43,725 nt of DNA, taken from IMG/VR virus record IMGVR_UViG_3300023061_000286, positions 1 to 43,725 of that record. One strand, given 5' to 3'. The notes beneath the pieces were generated by a model, which was not told where the DNA came from, ran no database searches, and was given only the letters and a program-made list of their open reading frames with translations. The first letter of the stretch is position 1. The number at the start of each line of letters is the position of its first letter. The stretch comes from a virus. The position numbers and the translations under genes were made by a program. Below, in pieces: positions 29,110 through 38,405 of the stretch.

Positions 29110-31150
29110 GTTGATCTAAATGGTAATGAACTAATAATTTAATAATTTCACCTTGAGTTTTATCGACATCATCTGAACGGGTTATTTTAAATGCTATTGT
29201 TTTTCCACGTTTATACAAATTAAATTCTACCTTCTCCCTGCCCTGCGCTACTCGAGTTAAAGTACCTGCCCCATCTACTGTCGTATTAGCCATGGCCTCA
29301 GTGAAAACAATCACATCACCATCGAGATCCTTATCAATCCACTCAAATACAACCACACCGGATCCATTCTTGTAAGCAAAAATATTAGCCGATTCAGAAC
29401 TGACGTTTACCGCATCCATAATATTGTTAGCTGTCTCATCAGCGGTAGCTCCTATATTAAACTCATCAGTAGAAGCACCGGAAGCAACCGCGGTAATGGT
29501 AGTCGCATTTAAAACAAAAGACTCAGCAGCCGTAGGGAGGCCGGTTAGTGTCATAGTTCCTTTGGCCGGATAAATATCAACGCTACTCTTTGTATTGAAC
29601 GTGCCCAAAGTATCCCAAGCGCTATCTACATCCAAACGGTATTCAACCGTATAGGTAATAGCCACCGTGGACCTTTTCGCGACAACGAAAACCTTATCAA
29701 ACTCCTTATCAATATCGACAAAAGTTGAATACTGAGAACTAAAATCATCATCGCGCGTCTGGACAACAAGATCAATATCCGTACCATCATCATCACCCCC
29801 TAGAAACGCTGTATAAACATAATTATTAGCTCCGAGGTCAACAGTACCGAAAGATAAATTGCCAGCAAGTATAGCGCAAATATTAGCAGGCCACCCCTTG
29901 AGCCTATCCCATATCTGAGAATCAGGATCAGGATTAGCAAAATCGGACCGTAATATATCATATCTATAAGTATAATAAGTACCGCTGTCTGCTATGAATA
30001 AATAATAATAATTATCGTAAACCATACCACAAGCCGCTTGTAATTCTGCGGCACTATGTTCATCCAACCAGTCCTTAATATTTTCAGAGATAGGAGTTAC
30101 AGCAGCGGTAATATCGTATTCATAACGATTCACTACTTCTACACCGCGTTCTGATAAAAAGAATTGCATTTCGGCACCGGTAGCAAGAGAATTTTTAGCA
30201 TAAAGACCGACGCTCTTTGATCGTTCTTTTATTCCATAAACCCCATTGTTACCACTGATAACAGCAAATGAATTCTTTTTATAAACTATAAGTTGTTCAC
30301 CTAGCCCTTGCACCCTTCTTATATTTCCATCACCTTTCACATAAGGTACAAGGTTTGTTTGGGAGAATTGATCACCAATAACTTCATCGGAGAAATAAAC
30401 ATTATTTCCTTCCGCGCCCCACAACCGATCATCATGAACTTCAATATCATCAAAGTTTTTTGGAACCGTTAAATTAGAGGAAGAGGTACCATTGTATTTG
30501 AAAGTTGTATCGGTACCATTGGTCACTACAGCCTGGTCAGCTATCGTAAATATCTCATAAGTAGTAGTGGCATCAGGAGCAGTGTCGAATGGCTCTTTAA
30601 CGTAAAGTTTTGTAGCATCGTTCGCAACGATCAACTTACTTTGCCCGGCACCGGTACCCGTAAGAAGTTTCACCGCATACCCAATGTAAGCATCGACAGT
30701 CCATGATTTACCGGTATCAATCAAGGTACGCGTTGTGCTATCAGCGGTAGCCGTACCGGTTATAGAGGCAGTTGCGCTAATACAAGGAAAAGACTTGATA
30801 TAGGTATCAAGCGTGGTGGTAAGCGCCGTCTTATCTGTATTGCTCCACGCGACATCCCCATCGGTATAATTCCACTTCTTTAAAATTCGCGCGCATACAG
30901 CAAAAAAATAAGTCTTATCTAAAGCTTCTGCTTCAGCGAGGCCGGTTACCTTTACCGCGCCTATTGATCCACCCTTCTTTGTTATCCCCTTTCTAGCCTT
31001 AAATCCAAAACGATCAAAAACCGCATTTTGAGCGTCTCTTAACTGTTTAATCTCCGTTGGATCTCCGCGAGTACAAACACCAAGTCTGAATACATCATAC
31101 AATTTAGTTTTTGGCTGTTTTCGTGGAGATAATCTTGGAACATTTAACAT
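29102..31150 (-). CDS. tail nozzle / tubular protein
   Basis: A 682-aa beta-rich protein. LRDAQNAVFDRFGFKARKG at the start, WGAEGNNVYFSD, then RRVQGLGEQLIVYKKNSFAVISG and an FFLSERGVEVVN segment form the repeating blades I associate with podovirus nozzle proteins (T7 gp12 / P22 gp10 type). An inserted Ig-like region lies near residues 480-640. It forms the distal end of the short tail, between adaptor and fibre genes as expected. Confidence 0.75.
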   Translation of the reverse strand: MLNVPRLSPRKQPKTKLYDVFRLGVCTRGDPTEIKQLRDAQNAVFDRFGFKARKGITKKGGSIGAVKVTGLAEAEALDKTYFFAVCARILKKWNYTDGDVAWSNTDKTALTTTLDTYIKSFPCISATASITGTATADSTTRTLIDTGKSWTVDAYIGYAVKLLTGTGAGQSKLIVANDATKLYVKEPFDTAPDATTTYEIFTIADQAVVTNGTDTTFKYNGTSSSNLTVPKNFDDIEVHDDRLWGAEGNNVYFSDEVIGDQFSQTNLVPYVKGDGNIRRVQGLGEQLIVYKKNSFAVISGNNGVYGIKERSKSVGLYAKNSLATGAEMQFFLSERGVEVVNRYEYDITAAVTPISENIKDWLDEHSAAELQAACGMVYDNYYYLFIADSGTYYTYRYDILRSDFANPDPDSQIWDRLKGWPANICAILAGNLSFGTVDLGANNYVYTAFLGGDDDGTDIDLVVQTRDDDFSSQYSTFVDIDKEFDKVFVVAKRSTVAITYTVEYRLDVDSAWDTLGTFNTKSSVDIYPAKGTMTLTGLPTAAESFVLNATTITAVASGASTDEFNIGATADETANNIMDAVNVSSESANIFAYKNGSGVVVFEWIDKDLDGDVIVFTEAMANTTVDGAGTLTRVAQGREKVEFNLYKRGKTIAFKITRSDDVDKTQGEIIKLLVHYHLDQRE

Positions 31151-31156
31151 TGAAAA

Positions 31157-31813
31157 TTAGGGATTAGACCAAGTAAACCTTGAGCGCCTTTCTGACTCAG
31201 CATCACCGAAAGATTCTTCCTCATTGAACGTAATAAATTCTGAAATATATTCCTGTAAACGAGCAGTATAAAGCTGAAGAGCGTTACCGGCATCACTCCA
31301 CCTTCTTTTATCCTGGTAATATTGATACTGGGACCATAACAAACCAATTCTCTGGCCATCTTCATCCGGAACATCTATTTCTTCACCACTTGTACCATCA
31401 AGATCATCTGATAATGCTACATAGTAAACGTAAATATTCTCAGAAAGAAGCGGCTTAATACCAATCTGTCGACCATGACCAGCAGCAGAAGTTCTACCTT
31501 TAAAATACCAGTAGATAGGAGTTCCACCACCGATATCGTCTGTGAGCGTGTTACGCTTCCTTAGAGGCAGTGTAACCTCATTTGAGTCTTGTACTTCCAT
31601 CATGTACAGAAAATCGCTAGGAAGGGCTCCTATGCCGCTTGTAAGCGAAATCGTTGTTTTAACACTTTCAAAGAACGTTGGGTGTTGCTGAACAATATCT
31701 CTTCTTACTTTATGATAACCGATATTAGCATACTTACCCTGGTTGGATGCACTAACGGAAGAATCGTCCACCATTCTTATTAGCTCTGATTTTAAATCTG
31801 TAAATTCTAGCAT
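31157..31813 (-). CDS. head-tail adaptor protein
   Basis: A 218-aa protein: helical start (FTDLKSELIRMVDDSSV, NIGYHKVRRDIVQQHP), then the beta phrase GIGALPSDFLYMMEVQ, then PIYWYFKGR and IYVYYVALSDDL, and a C-terminal helical part. The LPSDF strand after an N-terminal helical bundle is characteristic of podovirus/siphovirus adaptors (gp11 / tail-tubular-A-like). It is encoded 6 bp before the nozzle. Confidence 0.7.
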   Translation of the reverse strand: MLEFTDLKSELIRMVDDSSVSASNQGKYANIGYHKVRRDIVQQHPTFFESVKTTISLTSGIGALPSDFLYMMEVQDSNEVTLPLRKRNTLTDDIGGGTPIYWYFKGRTSAAGHGRQIGIKPLLSENIYVYYVALSDDLDGTSGEEIDVPDEDGQRIGLLWSQYQYYQDKRRWSDAGNALQLYTARLQEYISEFITFNEEESFGDAESERRSRFTWSNP

Positions 31814-31820
31814 TATTAAA

Positions 31821-32117
31821 TTAGTTTTTACGTTTTAATAACTCCTTAATATCTCCCGCCATTTCCAATTGACCATTTTTTAATTCACCAATATCTTCTT
31901 TTAATTCTATATATTGCATTTTAAGAACTGGAACGACTTCAATTTTTTTCTCAATAGAAATAATTGACAGCTTATTATCTCCAATATCTTTTTCATTGGC
32001 CAAAACTTTTGATTCCCAATTACCGGCCAGGCGCCCGGTAGCTAGAGCCCATACTACCAATGCAATTAAAGTCGCAATACCAATATGGATTGAGTAATCT
32101 TTTAAAGTTTTGATCAT
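31821..32117 (-). CDS. membrane-anchored coiled-coil protein (spanin-like)
   Basis: A 98-aa protein with one N-terminal membrane helix (residues 12-28, IGIATLIALVVWALATG) and a coiled-coil remainder (LSIISIEKKIEVVPVLKMQYIELKEDI by heptads). This is the layout of Rz-type inner spanins. It overlaps the holin-like gene by 4 nt. No Rz1-like partner is visible inside it. Confidence 0.55.
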   Translation of the reverse strand: MIKTLKDYSIHIGIATLIALVVWALATGRLAGNWESKVLANEKDIGDNKLSIISIEKKIEVVPVLKMQYIELKEDIGELKNGQLEMAGDIKELLKRKN

Positions 32118-32320
32118 GATCCTGAATTTAATTTTTTAGTAATCTCATTAAGGACATAAATTACAAAAACGGACACACCTTCACCTAATTGAAGGTCCGG
32201 TAAAATATCTGTCAAATAACCTGTAAACAAAAGTAATGATGCTAGCCCAAATCTCCAATAGAAAGATTTAGCCCTCTTTCCGGTGAAGATCGTTTTAAAA
32301 ATGAATGTTAGAGTTTCCAT
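32114..32320 (-). CDS. holin-like membrane protein
   Basis: A 68-aa protein with two hydrophobic segments (WRFGLASLLLFTGYLTDIL and GVSVFVIYVLNEI) and a basic N-terminal part (TGKRAKS), ending polar. Small size, two helices and a spanin-like neighbour suggest a holin. No sequence family can be named. Confidence 0.5.
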   Translation of the reverse strand: METLTFIFKTIFTGKRAKSFYWRFGLASLLLFTGYLTDILPDLQLGEGVSVFVIYVLNEITKKLNSGS

Positions 32321-32330
32321 AACAAATAAG

Positions 32331-32711
32331 TTATTGAAGTAATTTTATAATTTCCTGACGCAGTTCTTTTTTAGTCATTGGCCCATTTATTTTAATCTTT
32401 TTTTCTTTTGTTTCTTTTTTCACTACAGCGTCTAAAATTGGCAAATTATTTACATCGAAATCATACCCCTTCTCCTTGTCGTTAAAATCTTCTAGCAATC
32501 CAGATTTTACCAGAGAATATTCTTCGACAGATAAGCAGTAACGTTCACTCTTAATATCAAGAGCACTTTTTCCTACTAAACATTCTTTCTCTACTACCTC
32601 AGGCTCTTGATCAATTGTTAATGGAGCGCCGTATGAAACTATCGACAAACTAATAACAGCTATGGTAGCAGAAACCCCTAAGCCTATGAGAATTGATTTG
32701 TAATTTGGCAT
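32331..32711 (-). CDS. membrane-anchored or exported hypothetical protein
   Basis: A 126-aa protein. N-terminal hydrophobic helix at residues 6-27 (ILIGLGVSATIAVISLSIV), then an acidic extracytoplasmic-type domain with two cysteines (ECLVGKSALDIKSERYCLS) that may pair, and a charged helix at the end. No known family. It belongs to a run of late genes with export signals. Confidence 0.6.
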   Translation of the reverse strand: MPNYKSILIGLGVSATIAVISLSIVSYGAPLTIDQEPEVVEKECLVGKSALDIKSERYCLSVEEYSLVKSGLLEDFNDKEKGYDFDVNNLPILDAVVKKETKEKKIKINGPMTKKELRQEIIKLLQ

Positions 32712-32712
32712 A

Positions 32713-32811
32713 TTAAAGACGGTTTGTGTTAACTGGAATTATTTGAGCTTGTGTTCCCGTTGGGGAAGCTTCGACTAGAGCGTCCGTTGCATCATCTGTC
32801 TGACTTTGCAT
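32713..32811 (-). CDS. possible 32-aa overlapping peptide
   Basis: ATG 32811 lies inside the preceding gene's end in another frame and reads MQSQTDDATDALVEASPTG to TAA at 32713. It may be a small gene or the shifted end of its neighbour. No motif decides. Confidence 0.3.
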   Translation of the reverse strand: MQSQTDDATDALVEASPTGTQAQIIPVNTNRL

Positions 32812-32980
32812 AAACAGCCCCAGAATCAGCAATAGGAGTAGGAGTGGTTATTTCAGATAAGAAAAGAACGCCATTTGTTGCAGCTTCACCCAATCCTTGT
32901 CCAAGTTGAACTGCATAAGCGGCAGTCGTAATAATCGCAAATAAAACGATTGCCGATAATGTTTTTAGAAATTTATTCAT
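32792..32980 (-). CDS. short Sec-signal protein with fibre-like segment
   Basis: A 62-aa protein. MNKFLKTLSAIVLFAIITTAAYA is a clear Sec signal with an AYA cleavage site. The mature part (ATNGVLFLSEITTPTP, GAVYAKSD) resembles the repeated unit found in phage fibre tips, where it normally continues with a Leu-Tyr-Phe strand. It stops abruptly, so it may be a truncated relative of the large gene upstream. Confidence 0.6.
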   Translation of the reverse strand: MNKFLKTLSAIVLFAIITTAAYAVQLGQGLGEAATNGVLFLSEITTPTPIADSGAVYAKSDR

Positions 32981-33002
32981 AGATAGTTTTAGTTAGATTA
33001 TT

Positions 33003-35912
33003 TTAATTATCGCTACGAGAACGTTCATACCAATTATCATCCCCGGAATCGTATTGGAGAGTGATTGTGTCCCCAAGCCCTAAAGTAAAATCATTTCCAC
33101 CAGAAAGCTGTAATCCAGTATTCGCCAATTGGGCTTCATCTTGAAGTTTAACTGTATTTGTATCATTGGTACCCTGAATAGTAACAATGGTTCCATCGCT
33201 AGCTGGATCAACGATTGTTGGTGTTCCGGTTAATGTAACCGCGCCACCGTTACCAACAACGCGCATATTCTCGTTTGTGACAGTGATTTGGGTAGCTGCC
33301 AATAGGGAGGTATCCCCTGATGGTTCAACCACAAGAATTTGGTTTATTTCAAATTCATCATCGCTTGTTACTGTGGCGATTGCTGTAGTTCCGTCTTGTT
33401 CAGCGAAGATCACATTACCATCAGCACCACCACCGGATTGAGTTCCTCCATAAAGTACAACATCACCACCGGCTTGAGCTGAACCACCAGTGATAGCATC
33501 CCCACCAATCATATGCACATCAAATCCATCACCGGGAGCCACTGCTATTGCTGTTATTTTATTATCTCCTGCTACTGAACCGAAATCAAAATCCCAATCA
33601 TCAGAAGTATGAAGTGAGCCAAACGCAACCGTAGATTCTGAACCGCCATTGTCTACATAATCAGCAATATAACCTGTAATATAAGTAGAAGCTGCATCGC
33701 TTGCGTGTCCCTCTACTGTAGCTGAATATGAAGACATCAAGTTTCCTGCGGTGGTCAACCCCGTGGAGTGTGTATCGTTTAACTGTGTTGTTCCAGCGGT
33801 TACATTGCCGCCGTAATAAGCTGTATTAATCAAAGCTCTAGTTCCACCCGCTGAAGGTGCACCACTGCCACCGTGATTAAATGCTACTGTATCGGTAGTA
33901 GGAGTTGTTAATTCGTTCACAACAACCTTTCCAAGTTCGCTTACAGTAAACACATCATTAGCCCCAGAAGTTGCTTTGAAGTGATAAATCTCATCCGCCC
34001 CAGTAGTGTCAGTCAAAGTCATCTTTGACCAGTTGTTTACATAAACATCTGAACCACCAGCCACATTTGGATCGTTGATTGTTCTTTCTGTTATAAAGCC
34101 AAAACTTTCAGTTTGAGTGTTTGTAATTGCCTGTGGTCTAACCGCTACACCATTATTTTTAATCGCTACTGCTGAACCTGATGCTCCAAGATGAGGAGCG
34201 CCGGAAAGTACCAAGTTACTATCATATGTAATCGATCCCCATACGTTATTTGTCACATCGGGGTCTTCGGTTACACCGGAAGCAATAACAAGCGTATTTG
34301 TTGACTGTGCCGCTATTTTATAATTATTTGTGGTTGAACCATTATCAAACAATATCATCTTACCAGTTGTATCTGATGAAACTCTTAAAGTCTTAACGTC
34401 CTGGGAAGTGCTTAGTGAAATGGCACCTGATGTTGCTCCTGTATTACCAAGCACAAAGTTTCGATTATCGTCCATCTGGAGTGTGCTGCTAAATGTAGCT
34501 GCTGCTGTAAATTGTACTTGTGAACTTGTTGCTAATCCTTGCACATTGAATGCTTCTCTAAGAGTTCCTCCACCAACTATTTCAAACTTTAATTTACCAT
34601 CAAGGTCTGAATTGTCTGGATCTTTAATCTCTGCCGTAAATCTTCCGTAGTTTTTTCTTGCTCCCAAATCATCATTACTATCAAATGTCATTACCATGAT
34701 GTCGTCATCTGCCGCTGGAGACGCTGTGTCTTTGAAGAAAGTTAAAGTCGCACCTACCGCATCATCGGTCTCTTTTAAAATCGTAATATCCCCTAGCGAC
34801 CCACCACCACCCAATGAGAGTGAACCAGTTGTGGCTATATTTGCACTTCCAAAATTCCACGTTCCGGCAGGATCATTGAAAATAATATCCCCTTCATGTC
34901 CACGGTAATCAGCAGTGGTTACAACGACGTTTGAAGCATCGGCCAAATCATAACCATAATCAACCGTGGCCGCGCGCACCGCGAAGGCAGAGCCGGCAGC
35001 TTTTGGATAAAGAACCACTCCGTTTGTTAATTTCTGATCTGTACTTGAATGTGTATGCAATGAAGCGATTGAGCTTTCACCGCCACTAGCCATCGCGGAA
35101 AGCTGTTTGTAAAAAATAGCCAGTCCGGTATTTTCACCACCATCATGATCTACCGTAGCATCCGCATCATAATTTTTAACAGTCAAACCAGCGGTGGTGC
35201 CGGTATATGTAGCACCGGCCCCGAGTGTTGTTTTAATTAAATGTCCGGCACTTGCCCCAGCGGGAAGGTCAGTTGAATCTCCAATACTAAGTTCAGAACT
35301 AGCGATTACACCTTCCGTAAGAGTAAAATTCGGAGCAGTAATATCAGCTCCGGATCCAGCATTTGTAATCTCAAAAACACCCTGCGTATCAGTAGCATTG
35401 ACTTGGGCGAACGTAGCCAGCTTGGCCGATCCAACCTCAGCCAAATTTCTAGTCACCCATAAACCATAGCCATCGGCAATATCTTGTTCGATTTTTGCAC
35501 CATATTTTCCAAGTATAGATAAAGCATCCGTAGCAGTACCCTGCGAATCAATAACGACAGCATTCGGATTATTGGTGACATCATTCATGGTTACGGTGAT
35601 ACCAGTCTGATTATCACCATCGGCAACCGTAATATTTATATTACCAACATTATCAATATCATACCCGTCCATATCAAAATCACTGAATGCCGTACCACCG
35701 AATGTAAAAAGCCCGGAAACATTTAAGTCAACAGTTTCCATATTCGCCCATCCAGTAAGTTCATCACGCGCAGAGGCCGGAACTAAATCCGTTAACCCGC
35801 TAGGCTTAACAAATTGAGCAGAATTTAAACCACCCCCAGAAACACCAGCCAAAGCAAAGTTTGGTAAGAGTAAAATTAATGTTAGTAAGGAATAAAAGAA
35901 TTTTTTAAACAT
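33003..35912 (-). CDS. large fibre-like protein with Sec signal peptide
   Basis: A 969-aa protein. MFKKFFYSLLTLILLLPNFALA is a standard signal peptide with ALA cleavage. The mature part starts GVSGGGLNSAQFVKPSGL, then a very long Gly/Thr/Ser/Ala-rich, beta-rich, repetitive region. The end, LGDTITLQYDSGDDNWYERSRSDN without its last residues, matches the closing motif of many phage appendage proteins. It looks like a virion fibre, yet it carries an export signal, which ordinary virion proteins lack. It could be assembled in the periplasm or displayed on the host surface. Confidence 0.7.
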   Translation of the reverse strand: MFKKFFYSLLTLILLLPNFALAGVSGGGLNSAQFVKPSGLTDLVPASARDELTGWANMETVDLNVSGLFTFGGTAFSDFDMDGYDIDNVGNINITVADGDNQTGITVTMNDVTNNPNAVVIDSQGTATDALSILGKYGAKIEQDIADGYGLWVTRNLAEVGSAKLATFAQVNATDTQGVFEITNAGSGADITAPNFTLTEGVIASSELSIGDSTDLPAGASAGHLIKTTLGAGATYTGTTAGLTVKNYDADATVDHDGGENTGLAIFYKQLSAMASGGESSIASLHTHSSTDQKLTNGVVLYPKAAGSAFAVRAATVDYGYDLADASNVVVTTADYRGHEGDIIFNDPAGTWNFGSANIATTGSLSLGGGGSLGDITILKETDDAVGATLTFFKDTASPAADDDIMVMTFDSNDDLGARKNYGRFTAEIKDPDNSDLDGKLKFEIVGGGTLREAFNVQGLATSSQVQFTAAATFSSTLQMDDNRNFVLGNTGATSGAISLSTSQDVKTLRVSSDTTGKMILFDNGSTTNNYKIAAQSTNTLVIASGVTEDPDVTNNVWGSITYDSNLVLSGAPHLGASGSAVAIKNNGVAVRPQAITNTQTESFGFITERTINDPNVAGGSDVYVNNWSKMTLTDTTGADEIYHFKATSGANDVFTVSELGKVVVNELTTPTTDTVAFNHGGSGAPSAGGTRALINTAYYGGNVTAGTTQLNDTHSTGLTTAGNLMSSYSATVEGHASDAASTYITGYIADYVDNGGSESTVAFGSLHTSDDWDFDFGSVAGDNKITAIAVAPGDGFDVHMIGGDAITGGSAQAGGDVVLYGGTQSGGGADGNVIFAEQDGTTAIATVTSDDEFEINQILVVEPSGDTSLLAATQITVTNENMRVVGNGGAVTLTGTPTIVDPASDGTIVTIQGTNDTNTVKLQDEAQLANTGLQLSGGNDFTLGLGDTITLQYDSGDDNWYERSRSDN

Positions 35913-35931
35913 AATATTTCAAATTATAAAA

Positions 35932-36393
35932 TTATTGGCACAAAAACGTTACTCCATCACCATTTATTTCTGAGTCGATATAAATATTTGCCAAATCACC
36001 TGAGTGGGCAAAGTGATACGCATTAGCAGGCAGTATTAAAACACCCTGCCGAGTAGCAGGATCCTCAACGACAGTAGATCCACCAATAACAATATCACCT
36101 GTATTATCCTCTTCCGCCTGGATGCTACATTCATCGAAAGTAGTAGCAGTGGCGGCAAGCGCGACAGCGGTTCCGGCAGTTGTTACAACCTTTCTTCCAT
36201 CAGTATAAGTGACAGAAGATGGCGCGACACTGGAGGTGGATACTCGAACAGCAACCTTACCGGTGGCGAGTTCAACGAATTTATCATACTCGCGCTGATT
36301 AATGTCCATTGGCAGGGCAGCATAAGCGATACTACTAAAAATAACCGCAAATAAAGCGGCGAAAGCGAATACTGAGAAGGTATATTTTTTCAT
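35932..36393 (-). CDS. small beta-sandwich virion-type protein with Sec signal
   Basis: A 153-aa protein. MKKYTFSVFAFAALFAVIFSSIAYA is a signal peptide with AYA cleavage. The mature part has VTTAGTAVALAATATTFDECSI, NTGDIVIGGS and LANIYIDSEINGDGVTF, a phrase set common in small phage head- or tail-associated proteins (strand, TGxIxVGGS, then IYxDxxxxGxGV). It again combines a virion-like domain with an export signal. Confidence 0.65.
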   Translation of the reverse strand: MKKYTFSVFAFAALFAVIFSSIAYAALPMDINQREYDKFVELATGKVAVRVSTSSVAPSSVTYTDGRKVVTTAGTAVALAATATTFDECSIQAEEDNTGDIVIGGSTVVEDPATRQGVLILPANAYHFAHSGDLANIYIDSEINGDGVTFLCQ

Positions 36394-36409
36394 GATTAAG
36401 ATAGTTTTA

Positions 36410-36595
36410 TTAAATAAATACCCGGCGTTCCGGGATCATGCGGGAATTTTTAATTTGTTCAGTAAATCCACGAAGGGCACCACTATAAGATTCAACTCTT
36501 TGTTTTTCTCTATTTTTCTCAACGACACCTTTATTATTTTCATCAATGGCGTTGATCCTATTGGCATTTACATGCGCGATATGTCTTTTATCCAT
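36410..36595 (-). CDS. 61-aa hypothetical late protein
   Basis: A basic helical protein (NREKQRVESYSGALRGFTEQ) between two structural genes, starting after an A/T-rich leader. No family known. The opposite-strand frame over the same bases (36392-36661) has no support. Confidence 0.45.
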   Translation of the reverse strand: MDKRHIAHVNANRINAIDENNKGVVEKNREKQRVESYSGALRGFTEQIKNSRMIPERRVFI

Positions 36596-36657
36596 AATGT
36601 GATTAATAAGTTATTTCGAGAGCCGGAGATTCCCGTAACCGGCTCCCGTTTAACTCA

Positions 36658-37149
36658 TTAAGCAGCAGTAACATAAGCTTCTGGATCGATTTTGCGATAA
36701 CGCATAACCCATTCAATAGCACCAGTGTTAGTAGCAGCACAATCAATATCAAGTGTCCCTTTCTGTAAAAGGAAGGAAGTAGCTTGTATTGCTAGTGGCA
36801 CACCAGCAGCAGTGTTAATAAGGGCATTACCGAATGTTCCAGAGATGCTGTACCGACTTGCGGCAGCATCAGCAGAAATATTAAGAGCAGCACATACATC
36901 GGTATCAGAACCAGATGCAGGATTTGCAATTAATTTTGTATCGTTAGCTTGAGTTTGAATAACAGTAGTAACCTTACCAACTATATCAATTAGCTCGATT
37001 TTACCACCGTTAATGTCAAAGAGTGCAGCTTGCGTACTAGCAGGAAGAGTTCCTGCTGGACGTACAACAGTCAAGATGTCACCATCTTTTTCGTTGTAGT
37101 GCTGATCTCCTGCCGGGATTGTGTTTAAATTATCTCCCATTGAAGTCAT
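36658..37149 (-). CDS. virion decoration-like protein
   Basis: A 163-aa protein, beta-rich: GDILTVVRPAGTLPASTQAALF, then IELIDIVGKVTTVIQTQANDTKLIANP and a C-terminal GAIEWVMRYRKIDPEA. It is encoded directly downstream of the capsid gene (24 bp), where decoration or stabilising proteins are usual. The pattern KIELIDIVGKVTTVIQTQ-N is familiar from phage structural proteins without a name. No signal peptide. Confidence 0.6.
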   Translation of the reverse strand: MTSMGDNLNTIPAGDQHYNEKDGDILTVVRPAGTLPASTQAALFDINGGKIELIDIVGKVTTVIQTQANDTKLIANPASGSDTDVCAALNISADAAASRYSISGTFGNALINTAAGVPLAIQATSFLLQKGTLDIDCAATNTGAIEWVMRYRKIDPEAYVTAA

Positions 37150-37173
37150 AACATTTTAAATTAGTGGATAAAA

Positions 37174-38382
37174 TTAAGATACAGTTTTGTTTGTAAGAGC
37201 TGAAGAAGAACGAGGATTGAAACATACCAGATTCCCCATTCCGATCAAAGCAGCTTGATACTGAGTAGAGACACCTTGTCCAGTAGAAGCAGGAAGGATT
37301 TTCATGATTCCTTCACCTTCATTAAGCCAACTGATAGGTTCAAGTTGAGCCATTTTGAAATCTTGTTCTGTAAGACAATACATTTCAGTAAGAGGAAGGT
37401 GATAGTTGATAGCCATTGGAATTTCTCGGCTACCAGCAGCAACAGCAAGACCAGACCATCCACCAGTAAGAGAGATAGAATTAACTACTCTTTTAAGAGA
37501 TGTAAGGTATCCAGCATATTTGTTCTGAAGATCTTGAGAAGTAACAATGAAATTAGGTGATCCAAAACGATCAGCCATTTGCACCATTGTAGTAACGTGA
37601 TTCATTTGAAGAGTAGCGGCTGTGTTTTCTACATAAGAAGTAGTCCATCCAGCACCAGCGCGAGTAACACCCTGCCACGCAGAAGTGTAATCAGTATTGT
37701 CAATCAAACCAGCAATACCCATAATTTCATAAAAGGTAGTAGTAGTGTGACAGTTTTTACGAACAACTCGATCATCAACAGCTACGGTCAAAGAAGAAAT
37801 AGTAGCTTGGTTGTTGAAATAATCAACATCAGTAGTAGTAGAACTATCAGCAGATCCACCAGTGATATTAGATTTTGTGTCAATCTCATATTCTTCATCT
37901 AGCACAAGTCCGTGAGCGTTATCTACAGTAAGAGTAGTAACAGTCCCAGCAGTTGCAACGTAAGTAATTACACCTTCACCAAAAGTAGTCATTTGGCGAT
38001 CTAAATCTTTAGCAAGTTGACTCATAGCCTCTTCACCGTATTGAGATACAAGAGATGCAAGAGAGCCAGGCTGTCCTTTACAAGCCTTCATAGCTTGCCA
38101 TGTTAGTTTATGAGAAGCTACATAAGTCTTAGCAGCTACATTCATTTGGTCGTAGGTAGGAGCACCAGAAGCAACATCGCCACCTTCGGCTTGTGTTGAA
38201 ACTCCGGCATGTGCACCTACTACAGAAGAGAAATAAATTGTGTTGTTGTTGAACCGTACTTTTTTCCCACTCTGAGAGAAACGATCAAAGAGCATTGTTT
38301 CTTTAGGAAGGAAATTGCGGATTTGAGGAAGAATGTCTTTTTCCAAAATATCCGCTACGGCTGATAAAGTTCCGTCGGCCAT
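37174..38382 (-). CDS. major capsid protein (HK97-type)
   Basis: A 402-aa protein. The start, SAVADILEKDILPQIRNFL, and FDRFSQSGKKVRFNNNTIYF match the N-arm and E-loop region of HK97-type capsid proteins. EIMGIAGLIDNT, GSPNFIVTSQDL and the C-terminal QYQAALIGMGNLVCFNPRSSS follow in the usual order. An inserted beta region lies near residues 140-210. Position after the scaffold supports the call. It is a plausible client of the phage GroEL. Confidence 0.85.
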   Translation of the reverse strand: MADGTLSAVADILEKDILPQIRNFLPKETMLFDRFSQSGKKVRFNNNTIYFSSVVGAHAGVSTQAEGGDVASGAPTYDQMNVAAKTYVASHKLTWQAMKACKGQPGSLASLVSQYGEEAMSQLAKDLDRQMTTFGEGVITYVATAGTVTTLTVDNAHGLVLDEEYEIDTKSNITGGSADSSTTTDVDYFNNQATISSLTVAVDDRVVRKNCHTTTTFYEIMGIAGLIDNTDYTSAWQGVTRAGAGWTTSYVENTAATLQMNHVTTMVQMADRFGSPNFIVTSQDLQNKYAGYLTSLKRVVNSISLTGGWSGLAVAAGSREIPMAINYHLPLTEMYCLTEQDFKMAQLEPISWLNEGEGIMKILPASTGQGVSTQYQAALIGMGNLVCFNPRSSSALTNKTVS

Positions 38383-38405
38383 AATATTTTATATTAGTAA
38401 TTAAA

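Noticed and set aside
36392-36661. Plus-strand frame of 89 codons in the late region.
   Set aside because: Opposite to the late operon, overlaps a more plausible minus-strand gene, and shows no motif.
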